DNA of 64,000 nucleotides from Candidatus Nitrosocosmicus franklandus. Lineage in GTDB: Archaea; Thermoproteota; Nitrososphaeria; Nitrososphaerales; Nitrososphaeraceae. The notes under the pieces are model-generated. The model saw nothing but the letters and a program-made list of their open reading frames with translations. It had not been told where the DNA came from and did no database searches. The position numbers and the translations under genes were made by a program. This document shows, in pieces, positions 17,476-27,179 of this stretch; positions within the stretch are counted from its first letter, which is position 1, and each line of letters starts with the position of its first letter. The stretch spans positions 434,001 through 498,000 of the forward strand of contig NZ_LR216287.1 of assembly GCF_900696045.1 (NCBI RefSeq), written 5' to 3'.

Positions 17476-18004
17476 TATCAGACAGAATAGATAAATTTAG
17501 ACAGATATATGTTTTGTCGGAGTTGTAGTATTTGTATTTTAGATGTAAACATATGTTGTGTATTTGGGCACCGAATAGGTTAGAAAAGCCTAACTCGGTC
17601 TTAGGTTTCATGATTTCTCTGACCAACACAGATGTTTTTGAATTTAAAAATTGGTTTTAGAATTAATAACGATATCAGTGTTTTTAGATCAAAACAATAA
17701 ATCATTTGAGATTGATTCTCGTTTGCATATCAGGCTACTACTTTTAATACAAAATACCCAGAAATGAATCACTAATCTTCATGATCGGAACACGATATTC
17801 CTTACACTTGATAAAACTATAAGATTTTTTTGAAGCGATTTGACTCGGAAAAATGAATTCGCCGTATAGGGTTAGATGTAGAAGAACTAACGATTTGCAA
17901 TTCTTACCGAAGGGTTATGACAATTATAGAAACTATCATTTTCAGTTTCGTCATTCAATCGTTGGAAAATTGAAATCGTATAGTCTACATAGGTCTAGAC
18001 GGCA
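17476..18004. other. intergenic, no gene seen
   Basis: AT-rich, between the upstream region of the BNR-like gene and the 3' end of the methyltransferase gene. Confidence 0.5.
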
Positions 18005-19093
18005 TTATTGGGTCTTTTTGACTACATAATAGTAGTTCAAAACATCCCCACCGATTTGCTTGACATCAATTGGTCCCGAAAAGCCTGCATCTTTTAGTTT
18101 TTGCTCAGCCATTTGTCTCCCCCAAACAGTTCCCAGCCCTTCTCCATTCTGAGCCAATGAGACGGTCATACAATGCATTGTCGAAAATGTATAGAGAGAA
18201 GGTGCCAAGGGGTTTTGAATATTCTCTTCTACGTTACTAGAAGCTGCAATGTCTTGCATAAGAAAAACTCCATCAAATTTTAGGGCATCACGGATCTTCG
18301 ATAACACCGTAGTAGGGTGAGCTTGATCGTGGATAGTATCAAAGGCCATCACAAGATCATATTCGTTAGTTTCAGAGATAGTATTGACATCTTTTACTTC
18401 AAATATAACATTTGTGAGATTCATTTCTTGAGATTCTTTTATCCCAGCTTCAATTCCTTCCTCTGAAAAGTCGAATCCGAAGAACTTGCTATTTGGGAAC
18501 GCTTTCGCCATAAGATTTAACGCATGGCCACGCCCACAACCTACTTCTAGAACGGAAGCACCGCTTTGAAGCTTACTAATCATTTCTTGACCTGTTAAGG
18601 GTACTATATCATTTATTAATCTCGAATCAAATACCCTAGAGGTCTCTTCAGCTTGTAAAGCTTGAAACCCTGGATAATCTGAATAGGGAACACCGCCACC
18701 ATTTCTAAAGCATTCTACAATCTTATCCTCCACGAGACCCATCAAAGATACATATTGCGAAAAGAGAGCCAAGTTATTAATCCCGGCAGCCCTTGTAGTA
18801 AAAGCCGAATGTTCTGGAGGTAACAGATATCTTTTTCCATCAGGATAATATTCAACAATACCACCTACCACCATCCCACCAAGCCATTCCCTAACATATC
18901 TTTCACAAAGATTTGCTTCCTTTGCAATTTCCTCCGATGTAGCTGGTTTCTGCAATCCTGACATTACATCAAATAGTCCAGTCTTATGACCTACACTTAT
19001 CAATAGGGAAAGACAACCACCGTTTATAATCTCTAATAGCTTACCAGAAAATGCTTCGGCTTTTGCGTTATCAAACTGAGCTTTTTCTAACAT
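18005..19093 (-). CDS. SAM-dependent methyltransferase with winged-helix N-terminus
   Basis: The 362-aa protein begins with a winged-helix/dimerisation region (about 20-100; GLFDVMSGLQKPATSEEIAK, YVREWLGGMV) like that of Rv2258c-type methyltransferases. A Rossmann methyltransferase core follows (about 165-300), with SAM motif I LEVGCGRGHALNLMA, an acidic residue at FFGFDFS, and VMAFDTIHD. It transfers a methyl group to an unidentified small molecule. The DIHDQAH-like region after motif IV fits the family. It is monocistronic with a TATA-like stretch just upstream. Confidence 0.85.
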   Translation of the reverse strand: MLEKAQFDNAKAEAFSGKLLEIINGGCLSLLISVGHKTGLFDVMSGLQKPATSEEIAKEANLCERYVREWLGGMVVGGIVEYYPDGKRYLLPPEHSAFTTRAAGINNLALFSQYVSLMGLVEDKIVECFRNGGGVPYSDYPGFQALQAEETSRVFDSRLINDIVPLTGQEMISKLQSGASVLEVGCGRGHALNLMAKAFPNSKFFGFDFSEEGIEAGIKESQEMNLTNVIFEVKDVNTISETNEYDLVMAFDTIHDQAHPTTVLSKIRDALKFDGVFLMQDIAASSNVEENIQNPLAPSLYTFSTMHCMTVSLAQNGEGLGTVWGRQMAEQKLKDAGFSGPIDVKQIGGDVLNYYYVVKKTQ

Positions 19094-19952
19094 GAATAAA
19101 CAAATATAAATGAAATATTAAAAATTTATCATTTCAAAAATCTTTTGAGAAACATTATTACTAAAGGATAAGAATGCATACCAAAAACTATTCATTCATA
19201 AACAGGAGTGTCTTATCGAAAGGGTGGTGGGTATTACGACAGTCATTTCTAACCAGCCTAAAACCACATCAAAATATGCCCAACCTTTTGCCTGTATCAT
19301 AAAGTCCTCATGAATCCAGTTCGAGGTATCATGTTTCAGACGTAGAATCCAGAACAAGAAACTTTTTTAAATTCGCAAACTCTGATGTTATTCTTCAATT
19401 TCCAGCAGGAAAGTAAATCTCATTATATTAGTATGGTACAATGAAAAAGGAGTTTTCAAAAAGAATGTTGATACAGGTTAATACTCAAAGTATATATCTA
19501 TTGGAAATATCGATACAAATATTCCAAAAATAGTTAATAGTTTAATGTTTTCAAACTACGAAAAATATTATCATTGAAATCCAATGTTAAAATTTATTCC
19601 AGGAAGAAGATGTTTCATTCGAATCCCATACCTAACTCTCTTCACCTTCTCCTTATGAGATAAATTTACGATGTTCTCAGAAATATGTGCAAATAGCAAA
19701 TTACTTTATCTAAACTCCAATTGTATGCAACGCACGTGCATGTTCCCTTATGAGAGACATTGGAATTTGGGATTGGATTCTAAGCCCAGGAGTTATGTCA
19801 TTTCCGCATTGCAGAGATTCTATAACATTTCCTACAGTGCGGCAAGACCAGAGATTCTAACCTACAAATATTCCATAAAAAAAATTTATACTAGTAGTAT
19901 ACTATAATAGTATTAAACCCAATTATACAAATATTTTGGATTATATACTCAT
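19094..19952. other. intergenic, no convincing gene
   Basis: One 78-codon plus-strand frame (19671-19907) lacks coding character. The remainder is AT-rich promoter-type sequence. Confidence 0.5.
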
Positions 19953-20327
19953 ATGACTATTACCCTTTCTTCGGTATCCTTAACCCGACAGAATGAAAGC
20001 ATCGAAATTCTGAGGGCTAAATATTTTGAAGGTTGTATTCACCTTTTGCGTCAACTCAAGAGAGGTACCTATTACATACCTTGGGATGGGATATCCCCGA
20101 CATGGAAAAATGAACGTAAATCAGATACTGAGAAGAAATTAAAGATAGTGGTAGAATGTAATATAGAATACGGTAGATACATTTATCCACGAAAGCCATA
20201 TGTTACAAAAACAATCAAGATCGGGGGCAGAGAAGCCTCATGGATTAGAACATGGCTACCACAGCAGCTTGAAGAATTAGATCGTAAATTAACAAAGTTA
20301 ACCTCTTCAGAACAGGATGCTGAATAA
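19953..20327 (+). CDS. hypothetical protein
   Basis: This 124-aa soluble protein has two long helices (ESIEILRAKYFEGCIHLLRQ and the charged C-terminal LPQQLEELDRKLTKL) flanking a strand-rich centre with YGRYIYPRKPYVTKTIKIGG. It is Lys- and Arg-rich and could bind nucleic acid, but no domain is recognised. It precedes amoC in convergent orientation. Confidence 0.65.
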   Translation: MTITLSSVSLTRQNESIEILRAKYFEGCIHLLRQLKRGTYYIPWDGISPTWKNERKSDTEKKLKIVVECNIEYGRYIYPRKPYVTKTIKIGGREASWIRTWLPQQLEELDRKLTKLTSSEQDAE

Positions 20328-20487
20328 TCCTAATTTGAGTAATTAGTGTACACACTGGTAATGTTTGGCATCATTTTTTAGATTCTCAATAATGGCTGAC
20401 TGAAAAATAATACATATACTATTGACAATACCTAGCCTGGTCTAAAACTACTATTATTAAATAAACTAAAAAAATAAAAAAATTATT

Positions 20488-21051
20488 TTATGGGATTGAT
20501 CTGCTGTAGAGCTTTCCTTCTAATGCTAGTTTGTACATTTCTGCTACGTATGGATTTCTTGCAGGAGTTTCAGCTCCAAGCTCCACCAAACGTGCGTATA
20601 CTCTGACCACATAGGCCAAAGCACCCATAAATGCTACTACTACACCCATGTTAAACATCCAGTGGTTTGGTACTGAGAATATCTCTTCAACGAACCAAAA
20701 GTGCCACATTTCGTTGATACCTATGGTAAACATGGTTGCCAAGTAACCGATAATGGTGATCTTTAGACCGGTATTCATTGAGTTGTTTGGTCCTCGTAGT
20801 ACTGGAACTCTTCTGTCATACATTGCAACAAATCCCCAGCCTAAGGGAAGTGCAATAAAGTGACTGTACAACCACCAGTGTGCTGGTGTAAATGCACTAT
20901 CTCTGATTGCTGTTTGGTGAAGAGATCCATCAACAAAGTTGTCTACTTCGACTGATGCAGCAATAGATCCTAGCATAATGACCATCAAATAGATCTTTTT
21001 TAGTCTTTGAATTTCTACTTCTTTTGGAATTAGTGCTGGCATTTGTGCCAT
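20488..21051 (-). CDS. amoC: ammonia monooxygenase subunit C (AmoC), stand-alone copy
   Basis: The 187-aa product is full length for archaeal AmoC and has multiple transmembrane helices. Conserved stretches include FTPAHWWLYSHFIALPLGWG (55-74) and NEMWHFWFVEEIFSVPNHW (113-131). His117 and His130, with Asn113 and Glu114 nearby, match the spacing of the PmoC copper site. AmoC is part of the membrane copper enzyme that oxidises ammonia to hydroxylamine. No amoA, amoB or amoX lies in the window, so this is a solitary copy, as known for Nitrososphaerales with several amoC genes. Confidence 0.96.
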   Translation of the reverse strand: MAQMPALIPKEVEIQRLKKIYLMVIMLGSIAASVEVDNFVDGSLHQTAIRDSAFTPAHWWLYSHFIALPLGWGFVAMYDRRVPVLRGPNNSMNTGLKITIIGYLATMFTIGINEMWHFWFVEEIFSVPNHWMFNMGVVVAFMGALAYVVRVYARLVELGAETPARNPYVAEMYKLALEGKLYSRSIP

Positions 21052-21422
21052 TTTATCTTCAACTTATCTTCATTATTCTAGTATATAAGCTATTGATTGT
21101 AATAATTATAAATTACTATAGATATATCTGCAAAAATAATGTAATATAGTAATAAAACTAAAGTAGATTTGATAATATTTGATACAAGAGAGAAGATGTG
21201 AAGTATAACGTTATTGATTAATTGAATTGATTAACCTTATTATTAGGAAACTTGAATAAGCATTACGCAAGATACAATCTTCTACTAATTAACCATCATG
21301 GCAATTATTGAAATATGTCCTGCTCGGTCACAGTTACTGTCAATTATCAGTCAGAAAAACGTTTAGAACTTTTTCATATCAACCTAAAATTGTTTTAAAG
21401 ATACTCTTGTCTTAATGCTCTA
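21052..21422. other. divergent promoter region amoC / membrane protein
   Basis: No gene. It separates amoC from the divergent membrane-anchored gene and should carry both promoters. Confidence 0.5.
21079..21091 (-). promoter_or_regulatory. probable TATA box of amoC
   Basis: GCTTATATACTAG on the minus strand lies about 28-40 bases upstream of the amoC ATG, where an archaeal TATA element for a short-leader transcript would be expected. Confidence 0.5.
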
Positions 21423-21854
21423 ATGATGAGTTTACTAGAGTATCTACCTATTATTACATCGGGATTATTATTCTTGTCAATTCTTACATTAGTGGTAAAT
21501 CGTAAGAACTTGAGACTACAAAGTGAATATCAAATCTATGCCCGCATGATAGAAGCGCGACTCAAACTTGAAACCTCTGAACCGTTTATCAAAATGGCCC
21601 GTGAGAGTCCTTTTTTTGCAGATCGTTTCGCTTTGGTTGAGAGTCCAGATCAATTCTATATGTTGAGGGCCTTTATTGACTTGTATGAGTTTATATACAG
21701 ACTACACAAGACTCGGGTAATTGATGATCAGTTGTGGCTTAGATGGATGTCTTCGGCAAAGGCGATGAAATCTATACCTAAATTTCTAACTGTTTGGGAT
21801 AAGACCAAATCTGTGCACTCACCGGATTTCGTGAGGTTTATAGATTCTTTGTGA
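21423..21854 (+). CDS. single-pass membrane hypothetical protein
   Basis: The 143-aa product has one N-terminal transmembrane helix (about 6-26, YLPIITSGLLFLSILTLVV). A soluble mostly helical domain follows (EYQIYARMIEARLKLETSEP to the end), with Trp- and Arg-containing stretches. This one-helix anchor layout is frequent in thaumarchaeal proteins of unknown function. It is divergent from amoC; any link with ammonia oxidation is position only. Confidence 0.7.
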   Translation: MMSLLEYLPIITSGLLFLSILTLVVNRKNLRLQSEYQIYARMIEARLKLETSEPFIKMARESPFFADRFALVESPDQFYMLRAFIDLYEFIYRLHKTRVIDDQLWLRWMSSAKAMKSIPKFLTVWDKTKSVHSPDFVRFIDSL

Positions 21855-21999
21855 AACTCTTGAGTCATCCAAATACAAGGGATGAGTATTATACTTTCTA
21901 CGAAATAAATATAACAATTATCAATGACAAATCCAATGTTGTTTGTTATTAGAAAATTACTGAAAATCGATATATTTTTTTAGAATATACATATTGTAA

Positions 22000-23022
22000 A
22001 TGGCAATACAAACCAAGAAAATCTTATCGATTGCAATGCTAGCATCTTTACTAGTTTTTAGCTTGACGGTTTCATCATCAGCTTCATTGTCCTATGCTAC
22101 AACTGGAGGAAACCAAGCCACAGCTCAAAACAGTGAGGATGGAAACAACAGTTCAAAAGATGGAATTAGTCAATCAAGTTCAAGCTCTCAAAGTTCTGAA
22201 TGCTTGTCTGGAGGCAGTACAACAGGAAGCTGCAATAACCTCAGTTTCCAAGTAAACCAAAATGGCAATTCTGAGGAAGAAGTAGCAGCCGAAGAAGCAC
22301 AGACTACAACTGCAAGCGAAGCACCAGTTACTGCTACAAATGCACCCGTTAGTGCAAGTGTATCCTGTGGTGAAGTAATTAAGCAAAGTGTGAAGTTGAC
22401 ATCTAACTTAGATTGTAAGACAGATGGCTTGATAATCGGAGAAGACGGAATCACATTAGACCTTAATGGACACACGATTTCTGGCCCAGGAATTTCAACA
22501 TCCAAAGTAGGAATAATGCTTTCTGATATGGATGATGTAAACATAGTAGGTCCAGGAATGATTGAAAACTTCCAAGCAGGTGTATTGAACACTGGTGGTC
22601 AAGACGATAAAATATCTGGCGTAACATTCACAGGTAACCAAATCGGATCCTTTAATACTGGCGCAGCAAACACTGCAATTGAGGACAATCAGTTCTTCAA
22701 TAATAACATAGGAGTGGCATCTCATTCTTCGACTGGCTCTAGTTTGGTAACAAACCTATTCAAATCCAACGACCTTGCAGGAATCACCTTTGTAAATTCT
22801 GCATCAAATCAAGTCTCCTTCAATACCATACAAGGATCAGTTAGTGGATTGTTCTTTGATGGTCAAAGCCGAGACAACGTGGTAACCTCAAACAACATAC
22901 TAGATAACAGCGGTGTCGACATCAACAATGCAAATGGACTTCCATTGAACGTAAACAATAACATCTTCAATGACAACAACTGCAATTCATCAGTCCCAGC
23001 AGGTCTCTGTTTAGGTAAATAG
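22000..23022 (+). CDS. secreted right-handed beta-helix (NosD-like) protein
   Basis: The 340-aa product has a signal peptide (about 1-34), a Ser/Gln/Glu-rich linker (about 40-115) and a C-terminal right-handed parallel beta-helix (about 117-340). The helix has repeating turns such as GITLDLNGHTISGPG, NVVTSNNILDNSG and NNNIFNDNNC. The DLNGHTI signature is typical of NosD/pectate-lyase-like helices. Cys pairs (CGEV, LDCKT, NNCNSS, GLCLG) may form disulfides outside the cell. Polysaccharide binding is likely; catalytic residues cannot be assigned. Confidence 0.82.
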   Translation: MAIQTKKILSIAMLASLLVFSLTVSSSASLSYATTGGNQATAQNSEDGNNSSKDGISQSSSSSQSSECLSGGSTTGSCNNLSFQVNQNGNSEEEVAAEEAQTTTASEAPVTATNAPVSASVSCGEVIKQSVKLTSNLDCKTDGLIIGEDGITLDLNGHTISGPGISTSKVGIMLSDMDDVNIVGPGMIENFQAGVLNTGGQDDKISGVTFTGNQIGSFNTGAANTAIEDNQFFNNNIGVASHSSTGSSLVTNLFKSNDLAGITFVNSASNQVSFNTIQGSVSGLFFDGQSRDNVVTSNNILDNSGVDINNANGLPLNVNNNIFNDNNCNSSVPAGLCLGK

Positions 23023-23527
23023 AATACCTCAACCTTTTTTATATTTTCAAAATAAAAACATTAGTAATTATTTAAAATCTAGTCCGGATTTCGCTGAATT
23101 AAAAGTTAAGATAGGTATTTAAGAAGTAGTTTAGACCTCACGGAGAATCTTCACAATCTCTTAAACTGACCTAATTGTCCTTAATTGTCAGCATGTCCTA
23201 TGAATAATTCTTATTTACACAATCCAGTAACTTTGATTAATTTCCCTTATACATACTTCTAATACATATTACTAACGTTGCCAAGTTATGTATATCATAA
23301 CCATCTAAATACGAATATGATTTATAACCCGATATCCATCTAGGTAAACAAATAATTGTTATACCCTGAATCAGTAAGAGATTAATCACGCACTTAAATA
23401 GATATTTAAGGACATTGTCCTTAGAATACAAGTATGACTCGACACAATCGTTATAATTGTGAATTGGTCATTATTTGTGTAGGATAATCAGTTAGATTAT
23501 TATAGTAAGGTAGTTATAAAAATTTAT
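23023..23527. other. intergenic with a 17-bp palindrome
   Basis: No convincing gene. TAAGGACATTGTCCTTA at 23407-23423 is a perfect palindrome around one central base and sits about 105 bases upstream of the next gene; it could be an operator. Confidence 0.45.
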
Positions 23528-23917
23528 ATGAGCGGGATTGAAGACCTGGTTAGAAAATTTGATGATTTTGAAAATTCAATGAAGACTGTTCTACCAAAGG
23601 TGGACACCAGATTGATCATTGATATGTTACATCGAATCAAAAGAGACGAATCCCCAATGTATACGATAGAAATATTTCTTGATAAAAGACCAGATGAGGA
23701 AAAAATTAGATCAATCATTACCGAAGGTTTAGGCGTAATGCCAGCCTTTTACGATCAAGGTACACATATTGTTGTAGCCCATAGATTCAACTTGCAAATG
23801 CTTGAGTATATAACTAAAAATATGGATGTTGCAAAGATAAGAGGTACATTCACAGGTGCCGGTAGAGGAGCGTCGATAGGCCCTGTCTTTGAAAGAGATG
23901 ACGCTACAGATTATTAG
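23528..23917 (+). CDS. conserved hypothetical protein
   Basis: The 129-aa product looks soluble and compact: an N-terminal helix (IEDLVRKFDDFENSMKTVLP), strands (SPMYTIEIFLDKR, GTHIVVAHRF) and a Gly-rich end GTFTGAGRGASIGPVF. The alternation suggests a ferredoxin-like alpha/beta fold. No catalytic motif is recognised. It stands alone with its own upstream region. Confidence 0.75.
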   Translation: MSGIEDLVRKFDDFENSMKTVLPKVDTRLIIDMLHRIKRDESPMYTIEIFLDKRPDEEKIRSIITEGLGVMPAFYDQGTHIVVAHRFNLQMLEYITKNMDVAKIRGTFTGAGRGASIGPVFERDDATDY

Positions 23918-24211
23918 AATGCTAGACGGGTAACAATAAATTAATGCAGTATAAACACTTACAAAGGCATCATAATCATCATCTTTAATCCTTCTTAGAA
24001 AGGCTTATTTTCATTTTGATACATTTTATAAGGGAATAAATTGCTTTTCGAAAAGCCGTGTTATTCACTTTGGAAGACAATCATAACACCTGAAAGAGGG
24101 TCTGCTCGTTAAAATGGCCGAATTTATTTTCCAATATTTTTTGGAATTTCCTTAGTATTAGAGAATTTTTTCCATTTATATTAATAGTCTAATCATATAA
24201 AACGATGGATC

Positions 24212-25141
24212 ATGGACAATAGTAAGGACATCAGTACTTTTTTAGAAAAAAATTTTCCTCAGCATGATTGCATCTTAGTTGGATGTCAGGCAGATGATGA
24301 CATCATTGTCCATGATTGCTGTGAGTATAATATTATTGCTCTTAGTGAATCGCACGATTCATATCCAACTCCTCTCTATTATAAAATTTTTGAAACCACC
24401 AAGCGAAAGTCCAAACTAAACTTTCAAGTGCAAATTATTCCTGCTGCCATATTCCATGATAATACCTTTATAAGGTACTCGGATTATGTTTATTTTCCAA
24501 GAAAAGCACTTAGGAATACGGAAATTGATCACTTTAGAAAAAAACATGAAAATTTTCGCAAGACATTTAAATTTGAAATAAAGAAAGAGTTGTTTGATAA
24601 CATCTATAACTTGTCCTTTTTATCAAATTACTTATCTCAAGAATTTATAGATGAAAAAATGGTTTCATTTGAACTAAAAATGGCATCCTTACGAACACTT
24701 AGGAATTATGTTCAATTGTATTCAGGTAAGGAACATAGGCCTTCTCACCTCAAACATCAAATTAATTCAATTATTCAATCTCAATCAATCAAAGTAAGAG
24801 AACGGATTGATAACTTACTAGAATTCTTGGGCATGCATAAAGCCAATGTCTCTGCCCTAGAGAGGAGTGAAAAATCATTAAGAATGTTATCTGGAAATCT
24901 CCATTCGCCAACGAAAAACCTGATTTTGAAAAAAGTTAATTTTTTCAAACACAAATCAATGTATGTAGACGGATTGTTTTTGATTTATAATTATGTTGCA
25001 GACAACTTTCAAGAACAAGAACAAAAAACTTCCTATCAAGAGCTTTTGAAGCGTATTACTGATATTGATAGTAAGGAAAAAATATTTTTGAAAAAAGAGA
25101 TAAAACTTCTTATAGAGTATAATAAATTACTACTAACCTAA
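24212..25141 (+). CDS. hypothetical protein, nucleotidyltransferase-like N-terminus uncertain
   Basis: The 309-aa product starts with a short alpha/beta part (DCILVGCQADDDIIVHDCCE) whose pattern faintly resembles a nucleotidyltransferase fold. A long helical region follows with basic and aromatic residues (HFRKKHENFRKTFKFEIKKE, LRTLRNYVQLYSGKEHRPSH). No active site can be defended. The end overlaps nothing and is convergent with the zinc-ribbon gene at 25148, leaving 6 bases between them. Confidence 0.7.
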   Translation: MDNSKDISTFLEKNFPQHDCILVGCQADDDIIVHDCCEYNIIALSESHDSYPTPLYYKIFETTKRKSKLNFQVQIIPAAIFHDNTFIRYSDYVYFPRKALRNTEIDHFRKKHENFRKTFKFEIKKELFDNIYNLSFLSNYLSQEFIDEKMVSFELKMASLRTLRNYVQLYSGKEHRPSHLKHQINSIIQSQSIKVRERIDNLLEFLGMHKANVSALERSEKSLRMLSGNLHSPTKNLILKKVNFFKHKSMYVDGLFLIYNYVADNFQEQEQKTSYQELLKRITDIDSKEKIFLKKEIKLLIEYNKLLLT

Positions 25142-25147
25142 ATAAAA

Positions 25148-25387
25148 TTATTGAATCACTATTGCCTGTTCTAGTGGTTCAACTGTTTTGTTTCTTGCTC
25201 TCAATTTGGCCTTATATTTCAGGTTTCTTGGTTTAGTTCTAAGTCTATATCCACAGCATGGACACCACAAACCATCCCATTTTATGAAAATTTCGCAAAT
25301 TTGGCATCGTTTTTGGCCGCTTGCATATCGACCCGATCCCACAGGCTTTTGAGCTTTATGTCTGATACAAATACCTTTACAAGTCAT
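25148..25387 (-). CDS. small zinc-ribbon protein
   Basis: The likely product starts MTCKGICIRHKAQKPVGSGR, six residues after the longest possible start. It has a CxxxC (CKGIC) followed by CQIC and CPCC, so six cysteines can bind one or two zinc ions. The C-terminus is strongly basic (LKYKAKLRARNKTVEPLEQ). A nucleic-acid-binding or transcription-associated role is plausible but not proven. Confidence 0.78.
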   Translation of the reverse strand: MTCKGICIRHKAQKPVGSGRYASGQKRCQICEIFIKWDGLWCPCCGYRLRTKPRNLKYKAKLRARNKTVEPLEQAIVIQ

Positions 25388-25481
25388 ACTTGAAAACCAT
25401 ATCAATGTCGAAGATCTTACTTATAAACTTATATAAGCTTGAAGTGATATTCTTAAGCAAAGAAAAAATAGTAGAGGTTAT

Positions 25482-25739
25482 TTAGGCTGTCACGGATATA
25501 TTCTTTGCTTGAAACAATTCATGCATTGTCATATATTCGTCCAGTTTCATTCGAATATCGTCTTCGGTAGTGTCATCCATACCTGAAAATCCGGCCTTGA
25601 AACTAATTTTGTTGCCAGAAATATTTACATCAGATACTTCCATATCTGCATAGACATTTCCCATTTCATTAACCCATTCTTGTGCTTCGTTTGGATCAAA
25701 TCCTTCAGCATCTATATTCACGTTAAACATCTTGGTCAT
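25482..25739 (-). CDS. conserved small hypothetical protein
   Basis: 85 aa, acidic. Strands FNVNIDAEGF and VNISGNKISFKAGFSG pair with helices NEAQEWVNEM and DDIRMKLDEYMTMHELF. It is probably a compact alpha/beta domain and contains no cysteines, unlike its neighbours. It precedes the zinc-ribbon gene on the same strand by 94 bases and may be co-transcribed with it. Confidence 0.7.
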   Translation of the reverse strand: MTKMFNVNIDAEGFDPNEAQEWVNEMGNVYADMEVSDVNISGNKISFKAGFSGMDDTTEDDIRMKLDEYMTMHELFQAKNISVTA

Positions 25740-25814
25740 TATTATACCACTGCTTTTTTTTTATTAAGGATATTAATAAAGGTGACGTAAAAAATATTAA
25801 CATATAGAATCAAT

Positions 25815-25979
25815 TTATTTTTTCTCATCAAAACCCCAATACTTCATCAAGTCCTTTTCGAATTTAGAGGCTTGATCATCACTGAGGGGGTCTCCGCAGT
25901 TTTTGCAAGATGGTACTACTTTCATACCGTATAGTTTAAAATCCACATCATAAAAGTGAATTTTAGAGCAATTACACAT
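25815..25979 (-). CDS. 54-aa zinc-ribbon protein
   Basis: A short gene starting MCNCSKIHFYDVDFKLYGMK and containing CKNCGDPLSDDQASKF. CxC at the start and CxxC at residues 30-33 can bind one metal. Length and composition are even, and it ends in GFDEKK. It sits 75 bases upstream of the 25482-25739 gene on the same strand, forming a run of three tiny genes. The function is unknown. Confidence 0.68.
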   Translation of the reverse strand: MCNCSKIHFYDVDFKLYGMKVVPSCKNCGDPLSDDQASKFEKDLMKYWGFDEKK

Positions 25980-26089
25980 GTTGTAAATAATATTATTTTA
26001 GATACTAATTTAACTTTTATTCTTTGGTCGGTCTATTCAAATATACTAGTTATAAACATTTAAAGTGTTTTATTCCTATATAATTACAA

Positions 26090-27151
26090 ATGAATAGTAG
26101 AAAAAGCGGAAAGCAAATAACAGTAATTCTTTTAATAACTATGCTTGCCATCTCTACAATACAGTTTGATGTTTTAAGCGAAAGTGCCTTCGGACAATCA
26201 AATAATTGGTATGTTGGTAAGGGTGTCCAAGAAGATACCTATTACACGTATGAAATAAGGAATGCAGACACAAATCAGGGTCAACCTTTTACTATGACAA
26301 TATATTTTAAAGAATATAATGCCACAGGCCAATACTGGATCGCTCCCACATACGTCGTGGATAGCGGAAAGGTAATTAATGGGACTTTATATCTAAGTGA
26401 TCTCGACCTAACTGCTTTAGGAACATCACCAATACCTCGTGAAATGAATGAGTATCGAGGAGCATATGCCACCACTTTGGGTTGGCTAACAGCTTTTGTT
26501 CCCAAGCCTGGCCAATCACTAACTTCCCCATCATGGGGAAAAATTGCAGCAATTGGAGGCTCAGAAATTAGACCCTCTGGAACCGCTAAAGTAACTACTC
26601 CTGCCGGAACATTTGATACAACTATAATTAGTTATAAGAAGGGTGCCACTAGTAACATATATGTCAATAGCAATCTGCCTTACCCCGTTAAAGCAGAGAC
26701 TTATGCAGATGTAACTACAGGTGTTGCCCCTATTCAATATGCTTATGAACTGACAGACACCGGAACTGGTCAACCTCCTCTACCAGAAACACAAATCGAA
26801 ATTCCAGTGCCCCCATTGAACCTTCAAACCCCCAGGGGAACTTATAACATACAGCTGTTATGGCAACCAGTAGATATCATGGCTGGTAATACAACTAACT
26901 TCGGTGTTGTATTTACTGACGAGCATGACAATCTCGTTCAAAGAGTAACTTATGGTTATAAAGTAATGGATGAAAATAGAACAGTAATTGATGAAGCCAC
27001 AAATCAAAGAGCAAATGACGGAACAGGGCAATTCTCATACACCTTTGAAACTCCAGGATTAAAGTTGCTCCAGATTACTCTTGAGACCGCCTCCGGAGAA
27101 GATCTCAGTTTCTTTGTGGAGGGGGCTACCTTTAATCTGGTGGTACAATAA
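26090..27151 (+). CDS. secreted protein with two-domain beta-rich architecture
   Basis: The 353-aa product has a signal peptide (about residues 10-35, ending SAFGQ). The first domain (about 38-225) is beta-rich (TYYTYEIRNADTNQGQPFTM, WIAPTYVVDSGKVI), and the C-terminal domain (about 245-353) looks immunoglobulin-like (YNIQLLWQPVDIMAGNTTNF, FSYTFETPGLKLLQITLE). Pro-rich residues join them. It is probably cell-surface or extracellular. No enzyme motif seen. Confidence 0.75.
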   Translation: MNSRKSGKQITVILLITMLAISTIQFDVLSESAFGQSNNWYVGKGVQEDTYYTYEIRNADTNQGQPFTMTIYFKEYNATGQYWIAPTYVVDSGKVINGTLYLSDLDLTALGTSPIPREMNEYRGAYATTLGWLTAFVPKPGQSLTSPSWGKIAAIGGSEIRPSGTAKVTTPAGTFDTTIISYKKGATSNIYVNSNLPYPVKAETYADVTTGVAPIQYAYELTDTGTGQPPLPETQIEIPVPPLNLQTPRGTYNIQLLWQPVDIMAGNTTNFGVVFTDEHDNLVQRVTYGYKVMDENRTVIDEATNQRANDGTGQFSYTFETPGLKLLQITLETASGEDLSFFVEGATFNLVVQ

Positions 27152-27179
27152 ACTACATTATTTTTTGTTAGAGTGATTC

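Noticed and set aside
19671-19907. 78-codon plus-strand frame
   Set aside because: Irregular composition, no recognised motif and no clear promoter. More likely chance.
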